A stretch of DNA of 64,000 nt from NCBI RefSeq assembly GCF_015547515.1, contig NZ_JADMVE010000005.1:248001-312000 (forward strand). The letters run 5' to 3'. Below the pieces are notes generated by a model, which had not been told where the DNA came from, did not search any database, and saw only the letters and a program-made list of their open reading frames with translations. Made by a program: the position numbers and the translations under genes. Positions 14,992 to 23,030 of this stretch are shown in pieces. This DNA is from Eubacterium sp. 1001713B170207_170306_E7 (lineage in GTDB: Bacteria > Bacillota > Clostridia > Eubacteriales > Eubacteriaceae). Numbering within the stretch: position 1 is the first letter of the stretch; the number at the start of each line of letters is the position of its first letter.

Positions 14992-17900
14992 AACCCATTG
15001 CCCTTTATATGCACCATTTTGGTCCTTTTACGGAGGAGAAAATTGACTTTACAAAACTGGACAAGGAGCTTTTTCTGATCGCCGGGCCCACCGGCAGCGG
15101 TAAGACCACCATTTTTGACGGGCTGTGCTATGCTCTGTACGGCGAGGGCAGCAATACCTTCCGCCAGTCACGGGAGATGAAAAGCCAGTTTGGCGACCCG
15201 CTGGAAATGATGTGGGTTGATTTTACCTTTGAATTGCGGGAAAAAACCTACCGGATCAAGCGCATCCCTGAGCAGGACAGAAAAAAAGAGCGCGGCCAGG
15301 GCACAGCCCGGCAGAAGCACGAAGCCGTACTGTACGAGCTGGCACACGGTGAGGAAAAGCTGATCTCTGCCTCGGTGGCTGAGGTGGGGGAAAAGGTCCA
15401 GGAGATCCTCGGCATCAACGCCAACCAGTTCCGCCAGATCGTCATGCTGCCCCAGGGTGAGTTCAGCCGCCTGCTAAAAGCCCGGGAAGAAGAACGGGTC
15501 GAGCTCTTAAAAAGTATTTTCCGCATGGATTTGTACAATAACCTCAAGGACAAGGTGGCTTCAGGCCTGCGTGAAATCCGCGGACGCCACAATGATCTGA
15601 GCGTTGAGATGGACACCGAACGCCAGCACATTAAAAGCAGTGCGGATTCCGCGCTGGCGGAAACCCTTGCCCAGAATGACAAAACCATGGATTACGTGCT
15701 GGATTTAACCCGGAAGGAAATCCAGACCGACACAGCCAAAATCGCCGCCCTGGCCGCGCAGGAAAAACAGACGGTCCAGACACTGGAACAGCTGCGCATT
15801 ACTCTGGCTGCCGGCGAGCAGATCAACAGCCGGTTTGAGCAGCTGGAAGCTCAAAGAAAACGCCTGAAAGAGCTGGAGCAGGAGCGGGACGTGATCCGGG
15901 AAAAAGAGGAAGCTCTGGCCCTGTCGAAAAAAGCCCTGTCGGTCAAGCCCTATGAGGAAGCCTGGACCCGGGCTTACCGTCAGAAGGAAAGAGCCGAAGC
16001 CGAACTGAAAGGCGTTCGGGAACGGCTGGAGACCTGCCGAAAAGCCCTTGAAAAATCAGAGACAGAATACGAGGCGGTCAGCGCGCCTGCGTACAGCGCG
16101 GTGATCGAGCAGCTGCAGGAAAAGCTGGATATTGAAAAAAGGCTGGCGGAGAGCCTGCGCGCCTATGAGGAAAAGCATACGGGTCTGCAGAAACGAAGCG
16201 GCGAGCTGGCACAGCTTGAGGAAAAGGGAAAACGCCAGCAGGAGGACAGCGAGTCATTAAAAAAGCTGGAGCATGAGAGCTATACTCTGGATAAGGAAAT
16301 TTTTGAGCTGGAAAAGGCCTTTCAGAGAAGCGGACACGAGCTGGAAAATTTGGCAGGCCGGCAGAAACGGGTGGAGGAAGCGCTGGAGATTTACCGCGTC
16401 ATCGAAAGCCGGGAGCAGCGGATCGCCGACCTGAGAAAGGAATGGAAAGAGAATCAGAACCATATCAAGGCACAGGAGGCAGCCTGCCAGGCTCTTGCGG
16501 AAAGACAGCGGCAGCAAACCGCTGCGGGCCTGGCCGCAGGCCTTGAGGAGGGCCAGCCCTGCCCGGTGTGCGGCAGCGTCCATCATCCCCAGAGAGCCGA
16601 AGCCCAAGAAGCTGTCGATGAGGCGGTTCTGTCAGAGACAACCGAGCGGCTGAATACACTGAAGATAAAAAGCGGTTCCCTGAAAAATGATGGAACCCTG
16701 CAGCGCAGGGAAATCGAAACCCGACAGGCAGAGCTTCTGACCCGCCTTGCAGAGATCATGGCGGTCACGGACAATGCGCTGCCGGCTAAAGCGGAAGTGA
16801 GCAGCCTGCAAAAGAATTTGGAGGAGCGTTTTGAGGTTCTGCACGCAAAATGCCAGAATGCTGAAAAGCAGCTGAAGGCCAAACAAAAGGAGAAAAGCGG
16901 TCTGGAAGCAGTGGAAAAAAAGCTGAAAGTCCAGCTGGAAAGCTATGGAGCCCTGGAGGAGCAGCTGAAAGAAGCCCGGGAGGAAGCCGGCCTGCTGCGC
17001 GGGCAGCTCTCCCAGATGGAGCAGCAGATAAAAGTTTTGGCAGAGACGTTGAAATTTCCGCCTGAAATGGACAATCCGGGAGAGTTTCTAAATAAAATCG
17101 AAAGTTTTGAGCGTAATACCCGCGCGTTAATCGCAGAAAAGAAGGGGTATAAAGATAACATTCAGGCGAACCACCAGAAGCTATTGCAGGAGGAAGCCGT
17201 CGAGGCCGCCAATTACAAAAGCGGCAGCCGGACGCTCGAAAAGGCAGCGGAAGATGAGGACAAGCTGAACAATGACTACAGCAATGCCCTCCGCAGTGCC
17301 GGACTTACGCCGGAGGCCTACGCGGGCTGCCATAACATGAGCGGTGAAGCGATCCAGACCATGGAAGCCGCGCTGGAGCAGTACCGGTTTAACCTCAAAA
17401 GCACTGCCGAAAGGGTGCAGGAGCTCGAGGACGGGCTCCGGGATAAAACGCCCGTTGAGCTTACGCGTTACCGTGAAGACCAGCAGGCGCTGGAAGCGCA
17501 GATCGAAGGCTGCCGCCGTGAGGCGACTATCCTGAATGAAAAAAATGCCCAGAATCGTCGGCAGATCGGGAAAATTGAAGGGCTGGCACAGGAACTGAAG
17601 GAGGTGGAGCGTCTCCAGGGAATTTACACCCACCTGGACCAGACCATCAAGGGTACCCTGGCCGGAAAGCCCAAGATCAGCTTTGAACGGTATATCCTGT
17701 CCGCTTATCTTCAGGACATTCTGGAAAGCGCCAACGTTTTTCTGGAGAAAATGTCCTCAGGCCGTTACCGGCTGGAGGTCATGGGAGATTTCAGGCAATC
17801 CGGCAACCGCGGTCTGGAAATTGAGGTGGTGGACGCCTATACAGGGCTGCGCCGCAGTGCGAACACCCTGTCGGGCGGAGAAACCTTTATGGCGGCGCTG

Positions 17901-18158
17901 TCCATGGCCCTTGGGCTATCGGATATTGTCCAGTCCTACGCAGGCGGCATCTCCCTGGATACTATTTTTATCGACGAGGGCTTTGCCACACTGGACCCAG
18001 AGGCTCTTGATAATGCCATCAGCTGTCTGCTGGCCATCAAAAACGACGGCCGCACCGTGGGCATTATCTCTCACGTTGAGGAGCTGAAGGACCGTATCGA
18101 TACCAAAATTATTGTGGAAAAAACCGAAACGGGAAGCCATATTGACATTTCCTGTTAA
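14988..18158 (+). CDS. sbcC: Exonuclease SbcCD, ATPase subunit SbcC
   Basis: A 1056-residue Rad50-like SMC ATPase. The N-terminal half-site has Walker A AGPTGSGKTTIFD, and a Q-loop region with VMLPQGEFSRLL. Two long coiled coils (about residues 190-510 and 550-880) flank a zinc hook CPVCGS near residue 525 that joins two molecules. The C-terminal half-site has signature LSGGETFMAALSMALGLSD and Walker B TIFIDEGFATLD. It partners SbcD in the same operon. Length and order are typical of Firmicute SbcC, with no sign of damage. Confidence 0.97.
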   Translation: MKPIALYMHHFGPFTEEKIDFTKLDKELFLIAGPTGSGKTTIFDGLCYALYGEGSNTFRQSREMKSQFGDPLEMMWVDFTFELREKTYRIKRIPEQDRKKERGQGTARQKHEAVLYELAHGEEKLISASVAEVGEKVQEILGINANQFRQIVMLPQGEFSRLLKAREEERVELLKSIFRMDLYNNLKDKVASGLREIRGRHNDLSVEMDTERQHIKSSADSALAETLAQNDKTMDYVLDLTRKEIQTDTAKIAALAAQEKQTVQTLEQLRITLAAGEQINSRFEQLEAQRKRLKELEQERDVIREKEEALALSKKALSVKPYEEAWTRAYRQKERAEAELKGVRERLETCRKALEKSETEYEAVSAPAYSAVIEQLQEKLDIEKRLAESLRAYEEKHTGLQKRSGELAQLEEKGKRQQEDSESLKKLEHESYTLDKEIFELEKAFQRSGHELENLAGRQKRVEEALEIYRVIESREQRIADLRKEWKENQNHIKAQEAACQALAERQRQQTAAGLAAGLEEGQPCPVCGSVHHPQRAEAQEAVDEAVLSETTERLNTLKIKSGSLKNDGTLQRREIETRQAELLTRLAEIMAVTDNALPAKAEVSSLQKNLEERFEVLHAKCQNAEKQLKAKQKEKSGLEAVEKKLKVQLESYGALEEQLKEAREEAGLLRGQLSQMEQQIKVLAETLKFPPEMDNPGEFLNKIESFERNTRALIAEKKGYKDNIQANHQKLLQEEAVEAANYKSGSRTLEKAAEDEDKLNNDYSNALRSAGLTPEAYAGCHNMSGEAIQTMEAALEQYRFNLKSTAERVQELEDGLRDKTPVELTRYREDQQALEAQIEGCRREATILNEKNAQNRRQIGKIEGLAQELKEVERLQGIYTHLDQTIKGTLAGKPKISFERYILSAYLQDILESANVFLEKMSSGRYRLEVMGDFRQSGNRGLEIEVVDAYTGLRRSANTLSGGETFMAALSMALGLSDIVQSYAGGISLDTIFIDEGFATLDPEALDNAISCLLAIKNDGRTVGIISHVEELKDRIDTKIIVEKTETGSHIDISC

Positions 18159-18199
18159 AGGGTTTAGGATAAAGTTACCAACAGGACGAGGAGAGAAGG

Positions 18200-18757
18200 A
18201 TGAAAATTACCGCAATTATGGGGAGCCATCGGAACAATGGCCATACCAATAAAATACTCAATTATTTTCTGGAGCAGATCCGGGAGAATAACGAGCTGCG
18301 CCTGATCAATGTCAACAAGGTGCACGTTGAGCACTGCAAGGGCTGTGACTACTGCATTCCCCATCAGGGCGAGTGCGTGATCAGGGATGATGACATGACG
18401 TGGATTTACGAGGACTTTATGGACTGTGACCTGCTGGTCATCGCCAGCCCCGTGTATTTTACCGCGTTTCCCTCCAAGCTTAAAACCGTCATCGACCGTA
18501 CCCAGATGATCTATAATCTGGAGGACCATTCCCACATTCCGAACAAGAAAATTATTTTTATCGGAGTGGGCGGCGCCCCGGCCTACGGGCACCAGTTCAA
18601 GGGCATGGAGTACACGCTGGAGTGGTATTTGAAAAATCTGAATGCCGTACCCATGGGTTTTGTGGAGATTTCCCACACCGATGAAACACCGGCACTTGAA
18701 AATAAAAAAGCTGTCGCCGAGCTGGATGCGCTGGCACAGCAGATAAAAAATTTATAG
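18200..18757 (+). CDS. Flavodoxin-fold iron-sulfur flavoprotein (Isf-like NAD(P)H-dependent reductase)
   Basis: A 185-residue flavodoxin-like protein. The N-terminus has the FMN phosphate loop GSHRNNGHTNK, and a compact cysteine block C-x2-C-x2-C-x6-C (CKGCDYCIPHQGEC) follows at about residues 48-61, the spacing that holds a [4Fe-4S] cluster in archaeal Isf-type flavoproteins; SPVYFTAFPSKLKTVIDR is the second FMN contact. Such proteins shuttle electrons in anaerobes, possibly in oxidative-stress defence. It lies 12 bases before thioredoxin and is probably co-transcribed with it, so thiol/disulfide exchange or reductant supply to thioredoxin is possible (inference). Whether the four cysteines hold a cluster or act as redox thiols cannot be decided here. 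Confidence 0.88.
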   Translation: MKITAIMGSHRNNGHTNKILNYFLEQIRENNELRLINVNKVHVEHCKGCDYCIPHQGECVIRDDDMTWIYEDFMDCDLLVIASPVYFTAFPSKLKTVIDRTQMIYNLEDHSHIPNKKIIFIGVGGAPAYGHQFKGMEYTLEWYLKNLNAVPMGFVEISHTDETPALENKKAVAELDALAQQIKNL

Positions 18758-18768
18758 GAGGCATCAAA

Positions 18769-19092
18769 ATGGCAAATAAAGTAAATTCAAGCGAGTTTAA
18801 AAGTGAAGTTTTAGATCATAAGGGCGTTGTCCTGGTCGACTTTTTCGCGACCTGGTGTGGACCCTGCAAGGCTTTAACCCCCATTGTGGACAAGCTGTCC
18901 GAAGAAATGGGCGGCAGGGTAAAGATCGTCAAGGTCGATATCGACGAAAACAGCGCGCTGGCCACAGAATACCGTGTGATGAGCGTCCCGACCATGAAGC
19001 TGTTCAAGGACGGCGAGGTAGTGGAAACCCTGGTGGGCTTGAGACCAGAGTCCGAGCTCAGAGATAAACTGAATTATTATTCGGCAGAATAA
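18769..19092 (+). CDS. trxA: Thioredoxin
   Basis: A 107-residue thioredoxin with active site WCGPCK, the preceding VLVDFFAT strand, the cis-proline SVPTMKLF and the C-terminal VGLRPE segment. It reduces protein disulfides in the cytoplasm. AGGAGG lies just upstream, 12 bases after the flavoprotein gene, so both form a two-gene operon closed by a strong terminator. No thioredoxin reductase is adjacent; the flavoprotein might supply electrons, though that is speculation. Confidence 0.97.
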   Translation: MANKVNSSEFKSEVLDHKGVVLVDFFATWCGPCKALTPIVDKLSEEMGGRVKIVKVDIDENSALATEYRVMSVPTMKLFKDGEVVETLVGLRPESELRDKLNYYSAE

Positions 19093-19106
19093 AGTAATGT
19101 TAAAAA

Positions 19107-19146
19107 ACGTCATAGACTACATTAATGTGGTCTATGACGTTTTTTT
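19107..19146 (+). terminator. Terminator of the flavoprotein/thioredoxin operon
   Basis: Perfect 11-bp arms ACGTCATAGAC (19107-19117) and GTCTATGACGT (19130-19140), extended by A and T runs, with an inner ACATTAATGT palindrome. Confidence 0.92.
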
Positions 19147-19252
19147 ATTTTTGATTAAAAATGACAGTATGCTTTTTGTTTATATGGTATAATTTTAAAA
19201 AGAGTATAAAATTCAATGTAAAATTTTTGGTAAGATAGTAAGAGGTATTTAT

Positions 19253-20143
19253 ATGTCGGATATTAAACTGTTTTGTACAGAAGGCAAAGTCGAAGAACTC
19301 ATATCATCTGAAGTCATTTTAGAAAAAGAGTTACAAAATCTAATTGAGGACAATATGGAAACGTTTTTTGGCGTAAGATTTTTAAAAAGTGAATATATTA
19401 TTAGCAATGGCAGGATGGATAGTATTGGAATCGATGAGAATAATTGTCCTGTTATCTTTGAATATAAACGTAGCAGCAATGAAAATGTTATCAATCAAGG
19501 GCTTTTTTATTTAGATTGGCTACTGGATCATAAAGCGGATTTTAAATTACTGGTGATGGAAAAACTGGGGCCAAAGGTTGTGGAACAAATAGATTGGTCA
19601 ATACCATGCGTTATTTGTATTGCGAATGATTTCACGAAGTTCGATGCTCATGCGGTTAATCAGATGCAAAGAAATATTAAACTAGTAAGGTATAAAAAGT
19701 ATGGAAAAGGATTAATACTTTTTGAACATTTAAATACCCCTAATATAAAATTGCAAAGTTATGTAGATAGCAGTATCAAAAAAAGTTATGAACAGAAAAC
19801 ACATGATGAGAAATTGTTAACAGTGCCACAGCAGTTGAAAAATATTTATGAAAGTATATGTGATTATATTTTATCATTAGGTGATGATGTCGTAGAAAAT
19901 CATCTGAAATTATACGTCGCTTTTAAAAAGGTACAAAATATTGTTTGTGTAGAGATATATCAAAAACAAATTATTCTTTACTTAAAATTGAACCCTAAAG
20001 ATGTAGAATTAGAAGAAGGATTTACACGGGATATGAGTTCAGTGGGGCATTACGGAACTGGAGATTTGCAGGTGATTATAAAAAATGAAAAGGATTTTGA
20101 ACAATCAAAGAAATTGATTGAGAAAGCATATAACATTAACTGA
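19253..20143 (+). CDS. PD-(D/E)XK-like N-terminal plus DUF5655-type C-terminal protein
   Basis: A 296-residue protein. The N-terminal half resembles the NucS/DUF91-like nuclease fold: GRMDSIGID, then PVIFEYKR gives D-x(n)-E-x-K, with INQGLFYLDWLLDHKADF after it. The C-terminal part (from about 185) resembles DUF5655, a domain found alone or behind nuclease domains, sometimes labelled 'predicted transport protein'. Actual function is unknown; a nucleic-acid-binding or defence role is possible (inference). Base composition is visibly more AT-rich than the sbcDC and nagA genes around it, and codons end in A/T, suggesting transfer. It has weak ribosome binding (AGAGG) and a TATAAT-like -10 about 60 bases upstream. 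Confidence 0.8.
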   Translation: MSDIKLFCTEGKVEELISSEVILEKELQNLIEDNMETFFGVRFLKSEYIISNGRMDSIGIDENNCPVIFEYKRSSNENVINQGLFYLDWLLDHKADFKLLVMEKLGPKVVEQIDWSIPCVICIANDFTKFDAHAVNQMQRNIKLVRYKKYGKGLILFEHLNTPNIKLQSYVDSSIKKSYEQKTHDEKLLTVPQQLKNIYESICDYILSLGDDVVENHLKLYVAFKKVQNIVCVEIYQKQIILYLKLNPKDVELEEGFTRDMSSVGHYGTGDLQVIIKNEKDFEQSKKLIEKAYNIN

Positions 20144-20199
20144 ATTTAAAATATCAGATAATAAATTTACCAATGAATTCTGAGATGATTTATTTTATG

Positions 20200-20241
20200 A
20201 AAATGCTGTAAGGATAAATTTATTTGTCCTTACAGCATTTT
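20200..20241 (-). terminator. nagA terminator built into the end of the coding sequence
   Basis: Perfect 15-bp arms (20200-20214 and 20227-20241, core GCTGTAAGGA). The upstream arm on the minus strand is the last codons of nagA, the loop contains its stop, and the downstream arm ends in ATTTT followed by AT-rich sequence. Confidence 0.8.
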
Positions 20242-21338
20242 CCCTTCACAAAAACCTTCACAACATTCAGTTTTTTATCCAGTAGCACCACATTGGCGAG
20301 CTTACCGGGTTCCAGACTGCCCAGACGGTCAGACTCGCCGATGACCCGCGCCGGATTGACAGCTGCGGCCCGGACCGCGTCGGCCAGGGGAATGCCAAAG
20401 GACACAGCGTTTCGCAGGCAGTCCATAAGGTTGGTGACTGAGCCGGCCAAAGTACCGTCCGCAAGGGCTGCCCGGTTTCCGCAGACCTGAACAGCCTGGC
20501 CCCCGAGGGTATACGCGCCGTCGGCCAGCCCTGCAGCCCGCATGCTGTCGCTGACGAGCACAATGCGTTCGGCGGTGAAGAGCTTAAAAGCGGCCCGGAC
20601 TATGGCCGGGGCGACGTGGACATTGTCGCAGATGAGCTCAGCCGTGACGCCGGGATGGTCAAAGGCAGCGCCGATAAGCCCCGGCTCCCGGTGATTAAAG
20701 GGCGGCATGGCGTTAAAAAGATGAGTCACGTGGGAGGCGCCCAGCTCAAAAGCGTTAAAAGCGGTTTCGTAAGAGGCTTCAGTGTGTCCGAGCGACAGGA
20801 CCGTTTCATCCTTCAGAGCTGTGATGAACTCAGAAGCTCCGGCGAGCTCGGGCGCCAGCGTAACCAGCTTGATACGCCCGCCGGAAACAGCGTTCAGCCG
20901 GCGGAACATCGGAATGTCCGGTGGTATAAGATAGCGCGCGTTTTGCGCGCCTTTCTTTGTTTCGGCAAGAAAAGGCCCTTCCATATTGACGCCCAAAAGC
21001 ATGGCGCCGGTCTCCTGCGTCTGATGGGCGGCGTTTTGGAAAATGCCGGAGAGCTTTTCCTCGGAAAGGGTCATGGAGGCCGGGACAAAGCCTGTCACGC
21101 CGTTACAGGCCTGATAAGCGGCCATGGTATCGAGGGTACATGCGGCGGCGTCACAGAAGTCATGGCCCATACAGCCATGGAGATGAATGTCGATAAGGCC
21201 GGGAATGGCGTAGAGACCGTTGGCGTCTATTTCCACCGGGTCAGAGGTATGGCGGCGGATATACGCGCCGTCGAGGTGGAGGTCTTTTTTTATAAAATGG
21301 CCGTCTGGGGTGTAAACCCGTGCGTTGCGAATAATCAT
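20220..21338 (-). CDS. nagA: N-acetylglucosamine-6-phosphate deacetylase
   Basis: A 372-residue amidohydrolase. It has the metal motif DIHLHGCMGHDF, the metal glutamate NMEGPFL, LGHTEASY, THLFNAMPPFNHREPG (GlcNAc-6-P binding) and the catalytic-aspartate motif VSDSMRAAG. It converts GlcNAc-6-phosphate to glucosamine-6-phosphate in amino-sugar recycling and degradation. Upstream AGGCGG suits the ATG at 21338. No nagB or nag regulator is adjacent, so it stands alone, divergent from the tryptophan transporter leader. Length and motif order are standard. Confidence 0.95.
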   Translation of the reverse strand: MIIRNARVYTPDGHFIKKDLHLDGAYIRRHTSDPVEIDANGLYAIPGLIDIHLHGCMGHDFCDAAACTLDTMAAYQACNGVTGFVPASMTLSEEKLSGIFQNAAHQTQETGAMLLGVNMEGPFLAETKKGAQNARYLIPPDIPMFRRLNAVSGGRIKLVTLAPELAGASEFITALKDETVLSLGHTEASYETAFNAFELGASHVTHLFNAMPPFNHREPGLIGAAFDHPGVTAELICDNVHVAPAIVRAAFKLFTAERIVLVSDSMRAAGLADGAYTLGGQAVQVCGNRAALADGTLAGSVTNLMDCLRNAVSFGIPLADAVRAAAVNPARVIGESDRLGSLEPGKLANVVLLDKKLNVVKVFVKGKCCKDK

Positions 21339-21443
21339 AGGTGTTTCCGCCTTTCTGACTCTATTATAAAAGCAAGAGCGGCCAGACGCAACCTTTTGTG
21401 TTCAATGTTTATTCCTGTGCCGTTGGGGTAAAAAATTTAAGGC

Positions 21444-21472
21444 TTGACAAAAGACGCAGGCAAGCTTATAAT
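21444..21472 (+). promoter_or_regulatory. Promoter of the T-box/trpXYZ unit
   Basis: TTGACA (21444-21449), 17 bases, TATAAT (21467-21472): a consensus promoter giving a transcript start near 21479. Confidence 0.88.
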
Positions 21473-21478
21473 ACGAAA

Positions 21479-21756
21479 CATAATAAAAAATAAACCTGTG
21501 ATTAAGAGTAAGTAAACAGGCATGTCATCTGGATAGAGAGCCGCGGACGGTGGAAAAGCGGTGAGGTGCGGTCAGTTGAATGGGCTTATGAGGGCAGAGT
21601 AAAAGGCAGATTGCCGAGTATCTCTGACGGGATCTCCACCCGTTATAAAGGGAGCGTGTATGTTAGTATACGGACTTGAGTGGGCGATAGATCGTCAATT
21701 TGGGTGGTACCGCAGGTGTTAAGCACTTGTCCCTTGTGTGGGACAGGTGCTTTTTT
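21479..21756 (+). promoter_or_regulatory. T-box riboswitch leader, tryptophan-specific
   Basis: About 280 bases with T-box hallmarks: AGAGAG and GGTGGAA-like elements of stem I, the specifier in TTGAATGGGCTT with TGG (Trp) at 21581-21583, the T-box core TGGGTGGTACCGC at 21701-21713, and a terminator with arms AAGCACTTGTCCC (21721-21733) and GGGACAGGTGCTT (21740-21752) followed by TTTT. Uncharged tRNA-Trp should stabilise the antiterminator, so the downstream genes are made when tryptophan is scarce. The specifier matches the trpXYZ-type transporter that follows. Confidence 0.93.
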
Positions 21757-21837
21757 GATGCTCTGTCCAAATGCCGCAGCGCTCTGGGCACAGGCAAGCA
21801 GCAACAAAATATGATCCATAAAAGGAGTTGATGCCAT

Positions 21838-21897
21838 ATGGCTGGCTGGTGGAAGGATACAATCAATAAAAAAAGAAACGGAAAATTCAGTATTTAA
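21838..21897 (+). CDS. Trp-Trp micropeptide between the T-box and trpX (leader-peptide candidate)
   Basis: A 19-codon frame encoding MAGWWKDTINKKRNGKFSI with adjacent TGG TGG codons at 21847-21852. AAGGAG (21822-21827) lies 10 bases before its ATG, a good ribosome binding site, and its stop is 21 bases before the trpX start. Tandem Trp codons recall trp operon leader peptides, so ribosome pausing at low Trp-tRNA could affect trpX translation or transcript stability. I see no second terminator between the peptide and trpX, so classical attenuation is not shown. It could also be a functional small protein, or chance. Confidence 0.55.
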   Translation: MAGWWKDTINKKRNGKFSI

Positions 21898-21918
21898 AGA
21901 TAGAAAGAGGAAAACGAA

Positions 21919-22929
21919 ATGAATAAATTATTTAAAAGAGTATTGGTTGGTGTGGTAAGTGCAGCGATGGTAGCAGGCTTTACAGCAGGGTGCAGCAGCA
22001 ACGGCGGCAGCAGTGCATCAGACGACGGCAAGGTCACCGTTGGGGTCATTCAGTACGCCACACACCCGTCTCTTGATAATTGCTACGAGGGCTTTAAGCA
22101 GGGCCTGGAAGCCGGCGGCTTTAAGGAAGGCGACAACCTGACCATCGAGTTCCAGAACGCACAGGGCGATGTCGCCAATGCCGATATGGCCGCGAAAAAT
22201 ATGGTATCTAAGAAGTATAACCTGATCGCCGGTATCGCCACACCGGCGGCGATGTCGGCCTATGCAGCCACAAAAGGCGGGGATATTCCTGTGGTCTTTA
22301 CCGCCGTATCCGACCCGGTATCGGCTAAGATCGTCCAGTCCATGGAAAAACCTGGCGACAACTGCACTGGTACAGCTGACGTGCTGCCTCTGGAGGCTCA
22401 GATTAAGATGATCCGCTCCTTCCTGCCAGATGCCAAGAAAATCGGCATCCTGTACACCACCAGTGAGCCGAATTCCGTATCGCATCTGGAAAAATTCAAA
22501 CAGATTGCCCCGAACTACGGCTTTGAGGTAGAGGCTGTGGGCGTGACCAACGCTTCAGAGGTTGCCGCAGGTGCGCAGACTCTGGTATCAAAGGGCGTTA
22601 ACTGCATCAATAACTTTACCGACAACAATGTTGTGGATAATCTGAGCACCGTGTTAAAAGCCGCCAATGACGCGAAAATTCCAGTGTTTGGCTCAGAGGA
22701 AGAACAGGTCAAGAACGGCTGCCTGGCTTCACAGAGCATCGACTATGTCGCCCTTGGAAAACAGACCGGCGAAATGGCTGCAAAAATCTTAAAGGGTGAA
22801 GAAAAAGCCGCAGATATGGCCGTTCAGGAAGTGACAGAAAGCTCACCGGTTTATAATAAGGAAGTCATGGAAACCCTGGGCTTAACCCTGCCGCAGGATT
22901 TAAGCACAGCGACCGCTGTTTCCAAATAA
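21919..22929 (+). CDS. trpX: ABC transporter substrate-binding lipoprotein, TrpX type
   Basis: A 336-residue secreted lipoprotein: signal peptide with lipobox TAGC (Cys25), then a Ser/Gly linker and the ABC substrate-binding fold (VGVIQYATHPSLD, AIATP-like GIATPAAMSA, VFTAVSDPVSA, KKIGILYTTSE). This family, encoded by trpX in TrpXYZ systems, binds tryptophan or related aromatic compounds. The tryptophan T-box directly upstream supports tryptophan as cargo. A hairpin follows the stop, which may raise its abundance over the permease. The gene symbol rests on the context as much as on the family. Confidence 0.88.
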   Translation: MNKLFKRVLVGVVSAAMVAGFTAGCSSNGGSSASDDGKVTVGVIQYATHPSLDNCYEGFKQGLEAGGFKEGDNLTIEFQNAQGDVANADMAAKNMVSKKYNLIAGIATPAAMSAYAATKGGDIPVVFTAVSDPVSAKIVQSMEKPGDNCTGTADVLPLEAQIKMIRSFLPDAKKIGILYTTSEPNSVSHLEKFKQIAPNYGFEVEAVGVTNASEVAAGAQTLVSKGVNCINNFTDNNVVDNLSTVLKAANDAKIPVFGSEEEQVKNGCLASQSIDYVALGKQTGEMAAKILKGEEKAADMAVQEVTESSPVYNKEVMETLGLTLPQDLSTATAVSK

Positions 22930-22964
22930 GGAAGAATCGAATTTGTTGCACAGATAAAATCAGG

Positions 22965-22994
22965 CAGAGGCGCCCGGGCGGCGGCCTCTGTTTT
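22965..22994 (+). terminator. Hairpin between trpX and trpY (partial terminator)
   Basis: CAGAGGC (22965-22971) pairs with GCCTCTG (22984-22990) around a GC-rich loop, followed by TTTTG. The short U-tract suggests partial read-through, a common way to express binding protein above permease. Confidence 0.65.
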
Positions 22995-23030
22995 GTACGT
23001 TTCAGTTAATCAACGAAAGGACTATGTTAA

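Noticed and set aside
20616-21431. 271-residue frame opposite nagA
   Set aside because: It is an antisense shadow of an amidohydrolase gene with all catalytic motifs.
21758-21814. 18-residue frame MLCPNAAALWAQASSNKI right after the T-box terminator
   Set aside because: It has one Trp and only a weak site inside the terminator arm; the downstream Trp-Trp frame is better supported.
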